Of a stretch of 64,000 nucleotides of DNA, positions 46,545 to 55,706 are shown in pieces. This DNA comes from an uncultured Sphingomonas sp. (lineage in GTDB: Bacteria > Pseudomonadota > Alphaproteobacteria > Sphingomonadales > Sphingomonadaceae). The position numbers and the translations under genes are program-made. A model generated the notes under the pieces. It saw only the letters and a program-made list of their open reading frames with translations. It did no database searches and was not told where the DNA came from. The stretch spans positions 60,735-124,734 of the forward strand of contig CAJYLQ010000050.1 in NCBI GenBank assembly GCA_913775975.1. Reading direction: 5' to 3'. Within the stretch, counting starts at the first letter, position 1, and each line of letters opens with the position of its first letter.

Positions 46545-46930
46545 CGCCGCTGCGCGTCCTGTATGTCGACGATGATGCTGACGTGCGCCTGCTGGTCGGC
46601 CTGTCGCTGGATCGCGACCCGGACATGTCCGCCACGCTGGCCGCCAGCGGGGCTGAGGCGCTGGCGCTGATCCGCACGGGCGGCGCGCCCTCCGTCGCGA
46701 TCATCGACCTGTCGATGCCGGACATGGACGGCTTCGCGCTGTTCGACGCGCTTCGGCTGCTGCCGGGCCATGCCGCGCTGCCGATCATCTTCATGACCGC
46801 GATCGGCCGTCCGCGCCAGGCGGACCTGCTGCGCGGCCGCGACGCGTGCGGCGTGATCGCCAAGCCGTTCGACCCGCTTATGCTGCCCGCCAACATCCGC
46901 GCGCTGCTAAATCGCCGCCCGCAATACTGA
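46541..46930 (+). CDS. Single-domain response regulator
   Basis: A 129-residue receiver-only protein starting at GTG, overlapping the kinase stop (GTGA). Phospho-acceptor Asp56 (AIIDLSMPDMDG), acidic VDDDAD, threonine in FMTAIG and lysine in IAKPFD are all present. With the sensor-less kinase, the LuxR-type regulator and the divergent Hpt protein it completes a set of phosphorelay parts. It may act as an intermediate or phosphate sink. Confidence 0.85.
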   Translation: MTPLRVLYVDDDADVRLLVGLSLDRDPDMSATLAASGAEALALIRTGGAPSVAIIDLSMPDMDGFALFDALRLLPGHAALPIIFMTAIGRPRQADLLRGRDACGVIAKPFDPLMLPANIRALLNRRPQY

Positions 46931-47028
46931 CGGCCCCAAGCACACGGCGGGTTTCGCCGCCTCGCGATCTGCGCAATGAAAGGGGAACCGGGACAAGCGA
47001 TGGCAGCGGTGTGAGGGAGACGGGGCCG

Positions 47029-49119
47029 ATGGCGAACGCAATGCAACGGCCCACGGCCCCCATCCGACCCGCCACGCCGATGCAGGCCGTCGCATGGATC
47101 GCGGTCGCGATGGCCGGCGCGGCGGCGCTGGCCGTCGTCGCGCTGACGCGCGGCGAATCGATCAACGCGCTGTGGATCGTCATCGCGGCGCTGTGCACCT
47201 ATGCGCTCGCCTATCGCTTCTACGGGCTGTTCATCGCGCGCCGCGTGCTGGCCGTCGACATCGATCGCGCGACGCCGGCGGTCCGGCGCAACGACGGGCT
47301 GGATTTCGTGCCGACCGAACGATCCGTGCTGTTCGGCCACCACTTCGCCGCGATCGCGGGCGCGGGGCCGCTGGTCGGGCCGGTGCTGGCGGCACAGATG
47401 GGTTATCTGCCCGGAACGCTATGGCTGCTGGTCGGCGCGGTGTTCGCGGGCGCGGTGCAGGATTTCCTGATCCTGTTCTTCTCCACCCGGCGGGACGCGC
47501 GCTCGCTGGGCGACATGATCCGAAGCGAGATGGGCGCCGTGCCCGGCACGATCGCGCTGGTCGGCGTATTGGCGATCATGGTCATCCTGCTCGCGGTGCT
47601 GGCGCTGGTGGTCGTGAAGGCGCTGGCGGGCAGCCCGTGGGGCACCTTCACCGTCTTCGCCACCATCCCGATCGCGCTGGTCATGGGCGTCTATGGCCGC
47701 TTCATTCGGCCCGGCCGGATCGGCGAGATGTCGGCGATCGGCTTCGTCCTCCTGATGCTGGCGATCGTGGGCGGCGAGCCGGTCGCCCATTCGCCGACGC
47801 TGGCGCCGCTGTTCACCTTTGCCGGGCCGACGCTGGCGATCCTGCTGATGGCTTATGGCTTCGTCGCATCGGTCGTGCCCGTGTGGCTGCTGCTGGCCCC
47901 GCGCGACTATCTGTCGACCTTCCTGAAGATCGGCGTGATCGCGGGTCTGGCGATCGGCATCGTCATCGTCCGCCCCGAACTGCAGATGCCCGCGCTGACC
48001 AAGTTCGTCGACGGCACCGGCCCCGCCTTTTCGGGCACGCTGTTCCCCTTCCTGTTCATCACCATCGCCTGCGGCGCGGTGTCGGGCTTCCACGCACTGA
48101 TATCGAGCGGCACGACGCCGAAGATGGTCGCCAGCGAGGAGCATCTGCGCTTCATCGGCTATGGTGCGATGCTGACCGAAAGCTTTGTGGCGATCATGGC
48201 GCTGATCGCCGCCTGCGTCCTCGACCCGGCCGTCTATTTCGCGATGAACGCGCCTGCCGCCGTGATCGGCACCACCGCCGCGCAGGCGGCACAGACGATC
48301 GGCGGCTGGGGCTTCGTCATCTCCCCCGACATGCTGGACCAGATCGCCCGCGACGTCGGCGAGGGCACGATCCTAAGCCGCGCGGGCGGCGCGCCGACGC
48401 TGGCGGTCGGCATGGCGCACATCCTGTCCCGCGTGATCGGCGGGCAGGCGATGATGGCCTTCTGGTATCATTTCGCCATCCTGTTCGAGGCGCTGTTCAT
48501 CCTGACCACGGTCGATGCCGGCACGCGCGTCGCCCGCTTCATGATCCAGGATCTGCTGGGCGCGTTCATCCCCGCGATGAAGGCGACGGAGCGGACCGCG
48601 CCGAACCTGATCGCGACCGCGCTGGCGGTGGGGGCCTGGGGTTATTTCCTCTATGCCGGCGTCACCGACCCGCTGGGCGGGATCAACACGCTGTGGCCGC
48701 TGTTCGGCATCTCCAACCAGATGCTGGCGGCGATCGCGCTGACGCTGTCGACCGTCCTCCTCTTCAAGATGAAGCGGCAGCGTTATGCCTGGGTGACGAT
48801 GGCGCCCGCCGCATGGCTGCTGATCTGCACGCTGACCGCGGGCTGGCAGAAGCTGTTCCACGCCGACCCGCGCATCGGCTTCCTCGCCCACGCCCGAAAA
48901 TTCTCCGACGCACTGGCACGCGGAGAGGTGCTCGCCCCCGCGAAGACGGCGGCGGAGATGCGGCAGATCATCCTGAACGACCGGGTCGACGCGGGCCTCA
49001 CCGCCTTCTTCGTCGCGGTGGTACTGGCGATCCTGGTGTATGGCGTCGGCGCCGTACGCAAGGCGCGCGCGAATCCGCAGCCGACCGCGCTGGAGGTCGG
49101 CACGCCGGCGACGGCATAG
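47029..49119 (+). CDS. cstA: Carbon starvation protein CstA (peptide/pyruvate transporter)
   Basis: A 696-residue membrane protein with about 16-18 helices. Recognised blocks are YRFYGLFIARRVLAVD, GHHFAAIAGAGPLVGPVLAAQMGYLPGTLW, GAVSGFHALISSGTTPK and GGINTLWPLFGISNQMLAAIAL. CstA and its paralogue BtsT import peptides or pyruvate. The ATG at 47029 (MANAMQ) follows GAGGGAG. An FFSTRRDARSLGDMI segment aligns with CstA. It sits 98 bases after the phosphorelay receiver gene, so co-regulation with that module is possible; in gammaproteobacteria BtsT is controlled by a two-component system. Confidence 0.92.
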   Translation: MANAMQRPTAPIRPATPMQAVAWIAVAMAGAAALAVVALTRGESINALWIVIAALCTYALAYRFYGLFIARRVLAVDIDRATPAVRRNDGLDFVPTERSVLFGHHFAAIAGAGPLVGPVLAAQMGYLPGTLWLLVGAVFAGAVQDFLILFFSTRRDARSLGDMIRSEMGAVPGTIALVGVLAIMVILLAVLALVVVKALAGSPWGTFTVFATIPIALVMGVYGRFIRPGRIGEMSAIGFVLLMLAIVGGEPVAHSPTLAPLFTFAGPTLAILLMAYGFVASVVPVWLLLAPRDYLSTFLKIGVIAGLAIGIVIVRPELQMPALTKFVDGTGPAFSGTLFPFLFITIACGAVSGFHALISSGTTPKMVASEEHLRFIGYGAMLTESFVAIMALIAACVLDPAVYFAMNAPAAVIGTTAAQAAQTIGGWGFVISPDMLDQIARDVGEGTILSRAGGAPTLAVGMAHILSRVIGGQAMMAFWYHFAILFEALFILTTVDAGTRVARFMIQDLLGAFIPAMKATERTAPNLIATALAVGAWGYFLYAGVTDPLGGINTLWPLFGISNQMLAAIALTLSTVLLFKMKRQRYAWVTMAPAAWLLICTLTAGWQKLFHADPRIGFLAHARKFSDALARGEVLAPAKTAAEMRQIILNDRVDAGLTAFFVAVVLAILVYGVGAVRKARANPQPTALEVGTPATA

Positions 49120-49125
49120 CCTTCG

Positions 49126-49148
49126 CCCCCTCCCCTTCGGGGAAGGGG
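49126..49148. terminator. Two-way GC hairpin between cstA and the GH43 gene
   Basis: CCCCTCCCC and GGGAAGGGG pair (one bulge) around a TTCG loop, in the 37-base gap between the convergent cstA and GH43 genes. It resembles the hairpins at 24779-24880. Confidence 0.55.
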
Positions 49149-49156
49149 CATGGCCT

Positions 49157-50227
49157 TCAAATCACCAGCCGCCCGTTGGCCTGCGGCTCGCCGAAATCGG
49201 GCGTACCGTCCGGCCGCCAGCGGATAAGCTGCGCGCGGGTGTGCCGGTTGGGATCGAACAGCGGATCGCCCGTGATCTTGTCGTAATCGCGCCCGTGATA
49301 GACCAGCACGTCGCGCCCGGCGGCATCGACGGTGAAGCTGTTGTGCCCCGGACCGAACACCTTGTTCCGCGCCGACGTCTTGAACACCGGCATCGGTGAC
49401 TTCGTCCAGCTGGCGGCATCCATGATGTCCGCATCGTCCCGCGCGGTCAGCATCCCCATGCAATAGCGCGAATCGGTCGCGCTCGCCGAATAGGTCATGA
49501 ACAGCCGGCCATGCCGCGCCAGCACCGCCGGCGCCTCGTTCACCTTGAACCCCTGAATCTCCCAGTCTAGGGTCGGCACCGACAGCCGCACCGGCTTCGC
49601 CGCGAAGGTCAGCGGCGTGGCGAGCGGCGCGAGATAGAGGTTGGAGTTGGTGTCGATCCCCGGCTCCTGCTGCGCCCAGGCGAGGTAGCGGGTGCCGCGA
49701 TGGACGAAGCTGGTCGAATCGAGGTTGAAGCTGTCCCACGGCGTTTCCAGCTGCCCCAGCACCGTCCACTTGCCCGTCATCGTGTCCGGCCCGTCGCACA
49801 TCACGGCATAGGTGCGGATACGGAACGGGTCGCCGCCGCCACTGCTGGGGCCGGCGGCGAAGTACATGATCCAGCGCCCGTCGATCCGGTGCAGTTCCGG
49901 CGCCCAGAGGAAGCCGGACATGGGGCCGCTGTCCGCATGGCGCCACAGCACCGCCTCCGGCGCGGTCGCCAGCCCCGCCAGCGTCGGCGCGCGGCGCAGC
50001 ACCAGCCGGTCATATTCGGGGACGGAGCCGGTCATGTAATACTGCCCGTCGTCGTGACGGAACACCTGCGCGTCGGCACGCTGGCGGACGAGCGGATTGA
50101 CGATCGTCTCCCCCGCCGGTCCCTGCTTCATTTTGGGCCCCGTCTTGGCCCAGCCTGGCGTCGCCGCGATCGCCGCTGCCGCGCCCAGCAGCGTCCGTCG
50201 CGACAGCGCCTGTGCGCTCATGGTCAT
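49157..50227 (-). CDS. Glycoside hydrolase family 43, exported (Tat-like signal)
   Basis: A 356-residue five-bladed beta-propeller glycosidase, probably acting on arabinose-containing polysaccharides. The N-terminus has a twin-arginine-like signal (SRRTLLGAAAAIAATPGWA). Catalytic-site features of GH43 are visible: the aspartate in NPLVRQRADAQVF, WAPELHRIDGRWIMYFA and the acid glutamate in VNEAPAVLA. The ATG at 50227 has GGGAGAGGG just upstream. The FadR-type regulator starts divergently 144 bases away and is the likely local controller. Confidence 0.82.
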   Translation of the reverse strand: MTMSAQALSRRTLLGAAAAIAATPGWAKTGPKMKQGPAGETIVNPLVRQRADAQVFRHDDGQYYMTGSVPEYDRLVLRRAPTLAGLATAPEAVLWRHADSGPMSGFLWAPELHRIDGRWIMYFAAGPSSGGGDPFRIRTYAVMCDGPDTMTGKWTVLGQLETPWDSFNLDSTSFVHRGTRYLAWAQQEPGIDTNSNLYLAPLATPLTFAAKPVRLSVPTLDWEIQGFKVNEAPAVLARHGRLFMTYSASATDSRYCMGMLTARDDADIMDAASWTKSPMPVFKTSARNKVFGPGHNSFTVDAAGRDVLVYHGRDYDKITGDPLFDPNRHTRAQLIRWRPDGTPDFGEPQANGRLVI

Positions 50228-50371
50228 TCTGCCCTCTCCCGTCCGATACCGCCGAAACGGGCGGATCATTTCTACTCCGACAATATAGATCACCCGGCCC
50301 GGGGCAATCCACCCGTTTGCGTCGCTGGCGGACATTGCTACAACTGGGGATTGCTAGAACGAGGGTGGGTG

Positions 50372-51130
50372 ATGACGGAGGCGCAGGACGCGCAGGATCT
50401 GACGGCGGACATCGACCTGCGCCGGATTCCGCGTGGTACGGGCCGGCGCCTGCACGGCGCGATCGCGCACAAGCTGGGCACCGCGATCGTCTCCGGCGAA
50501 TATGCGCCGGGCGACACGCTGTCGGGCGAGGTCGCGTTCTCCGAGGCGCTGGACGTCTCGCGCAGCGCCTATCGCGAGGCGATCCAGGTGCTGGCGGCCA
50601 AGGGGCTGGTCGAAAGCCGGCCGAAGGCGGGCACCCGCGTGCTCCCGCGCGACCGCTGGAACCTGCTCGATCCCGAGGTGCTGGCCTGGGCCTTCTCGTC
50701 GGAGCCGGACGTGCAGTTCGTGCGCGCCCTGTTCGAACTGCGCGCGATCGTGGAGCCGGCGGCGGCCGGCCTCGCGGCGGAGCGGCGCGACCGCACCGAC
50801 CTGAAGGTGATGAAGGACGCGCTGACGGGGATGCGCCATCACAGCTTGGCCAATGCCGCAGGGCGCGCGGCGGATCGCGACTTCCACAACGCCATTCTGC
50901 GCGCGACGCATAACGACGCGCTCGTCGTACTGAGCGCCAGTATCGGCGCGGCGGTCAACTGGACGACGCAGTTCAAGCAGCGCGCACGCGCCCTGCCGCG
51001 CAATCCAATCCCCGATCACGTCCGCGTCTATGACGCGATCGCGGCGCAGGACGTGGATGGCGCGACGAAGGCGATGCGGACGCTCGTCGATCTGGCGCTG
51101 GAGGATACGCGCAGCGCGATGGCGGGCTGA
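50372..51130 (+). CDS. FadR/GntR-family transcriptional regulator
   Basis: A 252-residue regulator: an N-terminal winged helix (LGTAIVSGEYAPGDTLSGEVAFSEALDVSRSAYREAIQVLAAKGLVESRPKAG region) and an all-helical FCD effector domain with metal-ligand candidates in FHNAILRATHN and the late histidine in IPDHVRVYDA. It lies head-to-head with the GH43 gene, typical of a local sugar-catabolism repressor. The gap holds two ATTGCTA repeats 16 bases apart (50334 and 50350). An alternative GTG start is one codon upstream. Confidence 0.88.
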   Translation: MTEAQDAQDLTADIDLRRIPRGTGRRLHGAIAHKLGTAIVSGEYAPGDTLSGEVAFSEALDVSRSAYREAIQVLAAKGLVESRPKAGTRVLPRDRWNLLDPEVLAWAFSSEPDVQFVRALFELRAIVEPAAAGLAAERRDRTDLKVMKDALTGMRHHSLANAAGRAADRDFHNAILRATHNDALVVLSASIGAAVNWTTQFKQRARALPRNPIPDHVRVYDAIAAQDVDGATKAMRTLVDLALEDTRSAMAG

Positions 51131-51164
51131 ACGGCGGCCGGGCGAACCGCCCGGCCCGCCCCCG

Positions 51165-51806
51165 TTATTTCGCGCGGCGGACCGTCACGATCTTCACGGG
51201 CGCCTTCAGGATCTGCCCCCGCATCGCCGGCCCGCCCGCGGTGGGGAAGGTCGGTGCGGTCAGGATGCGGCGGATCACGTCCATCCCCGCCACGACATGG
51301 CCGAACGCGGCATAGCCCGCCTTGTCCGTCTTCGCCGCCGGGTTCGCGTCCAGCGTCGGCACATTGCCCACGACGATGAAGAAATCGCCCCGGCCGGTCC
51401 CCGGCCCGGCGCTGGCCAGCGAGATCGCGCCATCGTCATGCGTCAGCCCGGTCTGGCTGGTCGGCTCATGCGCGACGGGCGGAAAGATCAGGTCGGTGCG
51501 GTTCTTCACCCCGCCCTGCACCAGCCCGGCACTCTCCCCCAGCGTCATCGCGCGGTAGAAGGTCGTGTTGTCGAAGCGCTTCGCATCGACATAGCGCAGG
51601 AAATTGGCGACCGTCTTCGGCGCCTTGCCCTTGGCCAGATCGACCGTGACGGGGCCATAGGCGGTTGCGATCACCACGCGCACGTCGCCCGGCTGCGGCG
51701 CGGCCGGCGCCGCGATCGGTGTCGGAGAAGGCGCGGGCGCCGTCGTCTGCCCCGCCACCGGCGTCGCGGCGAGCAGCGCCAGCGCCGTCGCCAGCCGCGC
51801 GATCAC
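51165..51806 (-). CDS. Exported cyclophilin-type peptidylprolyl isomerase
   Basis: A 213-residue protein with a signal peptide (TALALLAATPVAGQ), a proline-rich linker and a cyclophilin domain (KTVANFLRYVDAKRFDNTTFYRAM, GDFFIVVGNVPTLD, AAFGHVVAGMDVI). It speeds proline isomerisation in exported proteins. The start is GTG and overlaps the purK stop by 4 bases, so translation is coupled to purK. Confidence 0.9.
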   Translation of the reverse strand: MIARLATALALLAATPVAGQTTAPAPSPTPIAAPAAPQPGDVRVVIATAYGPVTVDLAKGKAPKTVANFLRYVDAKRFDNTTFYRAMTLGESAGLVQGGVKNRTDLIFPPVAHEPTSQTGLTHDDGAISLASAGPGTGRGDFFIVVGNVPTLDANPAAKTDKAGYAAFGHVVAGMDVIRRILTAPTFPTAGGPAMRGQILKAPVKIVTVRRAK

Positions 51807-52861
51807 CGGGTCACCCGCGTGACATGGCCCATCTTGCGCCCCGGCCGCGCCACGCGCTTGCCATAGAGGTGCAGGTGCGCCCCCGCCTCGGTCAGCGCGG
51901 CGCTGCCGTCGTCGTCGCCGATCAGATTGTCCATGACCACCTGCGTGCCGGCCAGCGCGGTCGAACCAAGCGGCAGGCCGCAGATCGCGCGGATATGGTT
52001 TTCGAACTGCGAGGTATCGGCCCCCTCGATCGTCCAGTGGCCGGAATTATGGACGCGCGGCGCCATCTCGTTGAACACCGGCCCCTCCGCCGTCGCGAAG
52101 AATTCGCAGGCGAGCACGCCGACATAGTCCAGCTCCGCCGCGATCCGCGCAGCGAGGTCCGCGGCGGCATCGACCTGCGCCAGCACCTCCGCCGGCGCGG
52201 GCACGGTGGAGGTGCGCAGGATCGCGTCGCGATGGACGTTGTGCGGCGCGTCGTAGCGGACGACCGCGCCGTCCGCGCCGCGCGCGATCAGGATCGAGAA
52301 TTCATGATCGAAGGTGACGAACGCCTCCAGCACCGCCGGCCCGCCGATCGCGGCCCAGGCGGCGTCGGCGTCTTCGGGGGAGGACAGCCGTACCTGCCCC
52401 TTGCCGTCATAGCCGAAGCGCGTCGTCTTCAGCACGGCGGGGCAGCCGACCGTCGCGATCGCCGCGTCCAGCCCGGCGCGGTCGTGCACCTCCGCCCAGC
52501 GCGCCGGGCGGCCGCCGACCGATTCGACGAAGCGCTTCTCCGCGATCCGGTCCTGCGCCACCGCCAGCGCGCGCGGGTGCGGATGGACGGGCACGCGCGC
52601 GGCCAGCCATTCGACCGGCGCGATCGCGACATTCTCGAACTCGTACGTCACCACGTCGCAGCTGGCGGCGAAGTCGGCCAGCACGACCGGGTTCTGGTAA
52701 TCGGCGCGGCTGATGACGGAGGCGGTCTGCGCCGCGACATTCTCCGCATCCGGCGCCAGCACATGCGTGCGATAGCCGAGCTGCGCGGCGGCGACGCCCA
52801 GCATCCGGCCCAGCTGGCCGCCGCCCAGGATACCGATCGTGGCGCCGGGCGGCAGGCTCAT
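51803..52861 (-). CDS. purK: N5-carboxyaminoimidazole ribonucleotide synthase
   Basis: A 352-residue ATP-grasp enzyme that carboxylates AIR with ATP and bicarbonate in purine synthesis. Conserved features: [25 protein letters not shown] at the N-terminus, [20 protein letters not shown] in the ATP-grasp region and [16 protein letters not shown]. The ATG overlaps the purE stop (ATGA). A longer frame upstream is not supported. Confidence 0.95.
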   Translation of the reverse strand: MSLPPGATIGILGGGQLGRMLGVAAAQLGYRTHVLAPDAENVAAQTASVISRADYQNPVVLADFAASCDVVTYEFENVAIAPVEWLAARVPVHPHPRALAVAQDRIAEKRFVESVGGRPARWAEVHDRAGLDAAIATVGCPAVLKTTRFGYDGKGQVRLSSPEDADAAWAAIGGPAVLEAFVTFDHEFSILIARGADGAVVRYDAPHNVHRDAILRTSTVPAPAEVLAQVDAAADLAARIAAELDYVGVLACEFFATAEGPVFNEMAPRVHNSGHWTIEGADTSQFENHIRAICGLPLGSTALAGTQVVMDNLIGDDDGSAALTEAGAHLHLYGKRVARPGRKMGHVTRVTR

Positions 52862-53349
52862 GCGGCACCTTGCGCGTCGGGTTCCTCCGCCACGGCATCG
52901 GTCTGCGCCGCGCGCCACGCCTTCAGCCGTTCGGCCAGCGCCTCGTCATGCGTCGCGAGGATCGCGGCGGCGAGCAGGCCCGCGTTGATCGCCCCCGCCT
53001 TGCCGATCGCCAGCGTGCCGACCGGGATGCCGCCGGGCATCTGCGCGATCGACAAAAGGCTGTCCATGCCCTTCAGCGCCTTCGATTCGACGGGCACGCC
53101 GAGCACCGGCAGGTACGTCATCGCCGCCACCATGCCGGGCAGGTGCGCCGCCCCGCCCGCGCCCGCGACGATCACCTTCAGCCCGCGATCCGCCGCGCCG
53201 GTGGCGTAATCGTACAGCCGCTGCGGCGTGCGGTGCGCCGACACGACCTTCGTCTCGTGCGGGACGCCCAGCGTGGACAGGATCTCCGCCGCGTGGCGCA
53301 TCGTGTCCCAATCGGACGTGGAGCCCATGATGATGCCGACCTGCGTCAT
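52858..53349 (-). CDS. purE: N5-carboxyaminoimidazole ribonucleotide mutase
   Basis: A 163-residue class I PurE that moves the carboxylate from N5 to C4 of the imidazole in purine synthesis. Active-site motifs are [43 protein letters not shown] and [11 protein letters not shown]. The start (MTQVGI) lies 12 codons inside the longest frame. It heads the purE-purK-cyclophilin run. Confidence 0.96.
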   Translation of the reverse strand: MTQVGIIMGSTSDWDTMRHAAEILSTLGVPHETKVVSAHRTPQRLYDYATGAADRGLKVIVAGAGGAAHLPGMVAAMTYLPVLGVPVESKALKGMDSLLSIAQMPGGIPVGTLAIGKAGAINAGLLAAAILATHDEALAERLKAWRAAQTDAVAEEPDAQGAA

Positions 53350-53509
53350 AGCCGCGCGGTTAGCGGGCCGGGCGATGCGTGGCAATCGTCAGCGGCGTGG
53401 GCGGCGCGAATGTAGGGCATCCTGCGGCTGGTGGCTGGCAACGGGCGGCAGGGCCGAGGCAAGGGAGCGGGGCGGGCCGATCGCCCGGCCCGCTCCCGTA
53501 TCCCGGCCG

Positions 53510-54106
53510 TCAGGCGAGCCTGGCGGCGGGGCGGCGGCGGCGGGCGGCGGCGCCGACCAGGCCCAGTCCGAGGACCATCATCGCCCAGGACGCCGGCTCC
53601 GGAATGGCGGCGGCGGGCGTAGGGCTCAGCGCGAACGTATCGTAGCCCTCCTCGTCATAGATGCTCAGGCTCGCCTCGGTGAAGGCTGCGAGCTGGGCCG
53701 CCGTGGGCAGGGCGCCCGCCGAAATCGTCGTGCCGTCGCTATCGCCGAAATAGACGATGGCGGTGAAGTCGGGCGATGCGTAGGACGCGAACCGGAAATT
53801 GTCGTAGTGCATGTTTATCGTGGACGGGTAGATGGCCTGGAAAGGCACCTGCCGGCCGTTGATGTACAGGGTGGCCGTCACGGCGTAATCGCCGAAAAAG
53901 TCCGCTCCGGGGATCGACCGTGCGACCGGGGCGGCATCGTCATACGAGAACACCAGCCGCGCGACGCTGCCGGTCGCGACGACCGGCGCCGTACCTTCAT
54001 GACTGACCGTGCCGCTGTAATCCATCGACACGATAGCTGCGTCGGCCGCATGGCCGGCACACAGTGCGGTCGTCAGCGCAACCGCGGTCATCATCTTCGT
54101 CTTCAT
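53510..54106 (-). CDS. PEPxxWA-CTERM sorting domain protein
   Basis: A 198-residue exported protein with a signal peptide (MTAVALTTALCAGHAADA) and the C-terminal sorting signal PEPASWAMMVLGLGLVGAA followed by an RRRR cluster. This PEPxxWA-CTERM form is processed by exosortase-type enzymes in sphingomonads and related bacteria; no exosortase is in the window. The middle domain is a beta-rich, unrecognised module. The ATG follows a GGGGG stretch 4 bases upstream. It stands alone. Confidence 0.85.
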   Translation of the reverse strand: MKTKMMTAVALTTALCAGHAADAAIVSMDYSGTVSHEGTAPVVATGSVARLVFSYDDAAPVARSIPGADFFGDYAVTATLYINGRQVPFQAIYPSTINMHYDNFRFASYASPDFTAIVYFGDSDGTTISAGALPTAAQLAAFTEASLSIYDEEGYDTFALSPTPAAAIPEPASWAMMVLGLGLVGAAARRRRPAARLA

Positions 54107-54450
54107 TTTCCCCCCTGGCGGCGACCCGGCTGGTCGCCTGCTCCCGTTTTTGGATAAGGGCGGATTAACAGGTTTGCCGGTGGCTGTCGCCGCGACGGCC
54201 ATGCGACGACGGCCCGGCCGGGCGGCTGCTCGGCGGCCCTCGTGCCATGATTATATAATTATTACAGATACCTAATCGATCGATGGCGGTTCGCGCCGCC
54301 CGCGTCATGAGACGCGGTGCAAAGTCTTTGAGACGCAGGAATCGATTTTCCCTGGGATCACGGCGCGGCGCCCTGAGGGCCGACCCGTTGTCCCATCCGG
54401 CCGGTGGACGCCCCGGCATTCACCGGGGCGACGCGGCGAATCGCAGGGCC
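54107..54450. other. Intergenic region, no gene seen
   Basis: This 344-base gap lies between the PEP-CTERM gene start and the gpmA end, both minus strand. An AT-rich stretch (about 54248-54270, TGATTATATAATTATTACAG) probably holds the PEP-CTERM promoter. CGCCCCGG/CCGGGGCG (about 54410-54431) can form a hairpin 20 bases after gpmA without a T tail. Confidence 0.5.
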
Positions 54451-55137
54451 TCACCGCTCCGACAGGTAATAGCGGTCTGTGGGGTTCAGGTCCGCATCCA
54501 GTTCGTAGACGATCGGCTGCGCGGTCGGGATTTCCAGCCCGGTGATCTCCTCGTCGGGGATGTTCGACAGATGCTTCACCAGCGCGCGCAGCGAGTTGCC
54601 ATGGGCGGAGATCAGCACGCGCTGCCCATCCTTCAGCGCCGGCGCGATCCGCGTTTCCCAATAGGGCAGGACGCGCGCGATCGTATCCTTCAGGCTTTCG
54701 GTCGCGGGGATGGCGATGCCGGCATAGCGGCGATCCTGCGTCAGGTCATAGGGGCCGCCCGCCTCCGCCGGCGGCGGCGGCACGTCGAAGCTGCGACGCC
54801 AGATCTTCACCTGATCCTCGCCATGCTTCGCCGCCGTCTCGGCCTTGTCCAGCCCGGTCAGGCCGCCATAGTGCCGCTCGTTAAGGCGCCAGTCCTTCTC
54901 CACTGGCAGCCACAACCGGCCCATCGCCTCCAGCGCCAGGTTCAGCGTCTTGATCGCGCGGGTCTGCAGGCTGGTGAAGGTCTGGTCGAAATCCAGGCCC
55001 TTCGCCGCCATCAGCTCGCCCGCCGCGCGCGCCTCGGCGGCGCCCTGCTCGGTCACGTCGACGTCCCACCAGCCGGTGAAGCGGTTCTCAAGGTTCCAGC
55101 TGGACTGGCCGTGGCGGATAAGGACGAGCTGGGGCAT
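54451..55137 (-). CDS. gpmA: 2,3-bisphosphoglycerate-dependent phosphoglycerate mutase
   Basis: A 228-residue glycolytic enzyme interconverting 3- and 2-phosphoglycerate. The phosphohistidine motif is [35 protein letters not shown] and [11 protein letters not shown] hold the other active-site residues. The protein starts [11 protein letters not shown], and the ATG overlaps the GNAT stop by one base (TGATG). Length fits the dPGM family. Confidence 0.95.
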   Translation of the reverse strand: MPQLVLIRHGQSSWNLENRFTGWWDVDVTEQGAAEARAAGELMAAKGLDFDQTFTSLQTRAIKTLNLALEAMGRLWLPVEKDWRLNERHYGGLTGLDKAETAAKHGEDQVKIWRRSFDVPPPPAEAGGPYDLTQDRRYAGIAIPATESLKDTIARVLPYWETRIAPALKDGQRVLISAHGNSLRALVKHLSNIPDEEITGLEIPTAQPIVYELDADLNPTDRYYLSER

Positions 55138-55616
55138 CAGGACTCCTGGGCAAGATCGAGCGTCATGAAACGGTTGTGCGGGCTGGCGGCATAATCGCCA
55201 AACGGCCCCGCGTCCACGAATCCGGCACGGGCATAGACCGCGATGGCGGCGTCGTAGAAGGGCGTCGTGCCCGTTTCCAGGTTCAGCCGGCGATACCCGC
55301 GCGCCCGCGCCTCGCCGACGATATGCGCGATCAGCGCATGGCCGTATCCGCGCCCGCGCCGGTTGGCGGCGACGCGCATCGACTTCACCTCCCCCTCCTT
55401 CGCGCCATGACCGGCGTCCAGTTCCTTCAGCGCGCCGAACCCGGCCAGCCCGTCCGCGTCGTGCAGCGACCAGAAGGTGATCGACGGTGCCGACAGCCCG
55501 CCCGCGTCGAGCGCGAAGGCGAAGCCGGGGGGCACGTTGCCATGCTGTTCCGCGACATGCGCCGCCAGCATCGGGCGGATATGCTCCGCCGTCGGATCGT
55601 CCCGCCTGATGTCCAT
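55137..55616 (-). CDS. GNAT family N-acetyltransferase
   Basis: A 159-residue acetyltransferase with the acetyl-CoA loop [18 protein letters not shown] and the C-terminal [15 protein letters not shown] region. The substrate is unknown. Translation is coupled to gpmA by a one-base overlap. The start is placed at MDIRRDD; a longer frame lacks support and runs toward the divergent hydrolase gene. Confidence 0.87.
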   Translation of the reverse strand: MDIRRDDPTAEHIRPMLAAHVAEQHGNVPPGFAFALDAGGLSAPSITFWSLHDADGLAGFGALKELDAGHGAKEGEVKSMRVAANRRGRGYGHALIAHIVGEARARGYRRLNLETGTTPFYDAAIAVYARAGFVDAGPFGDYAASPHNRFMTLDLAQES

Positions 55617-55669
55617 TCCCCAGCACCCCGCTTGCCGCCTCGAACACCGCCTTCTACCCATGGCCGCCA

Positions 55670-55699
55670 CCGGGACAACAGGAGCCGGGACAACAGGAG
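55670..55699 (+). repeat. Perfect 15-base tandem duplication carrying the ribosome site
   Basis: CCGGGACAACAGGAG occurs twice head to tail (55670-55684, 55685-55699). The second copy ends 7 bases before the hydrolase ATG and supplies its AGGAG ribosome site; the first copy duplicates that site. Confidence 0.85.
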
Positions 55700-55706
55700 C
55701 GATGCC

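Noticed and set aside
54410..54431. CGCCCCGG/CCGGGGCG hairpin as gpmA terminator
   Set aside because: No T run follows in the gpmA direction, so it is recorded only as a hairpin in the gap.
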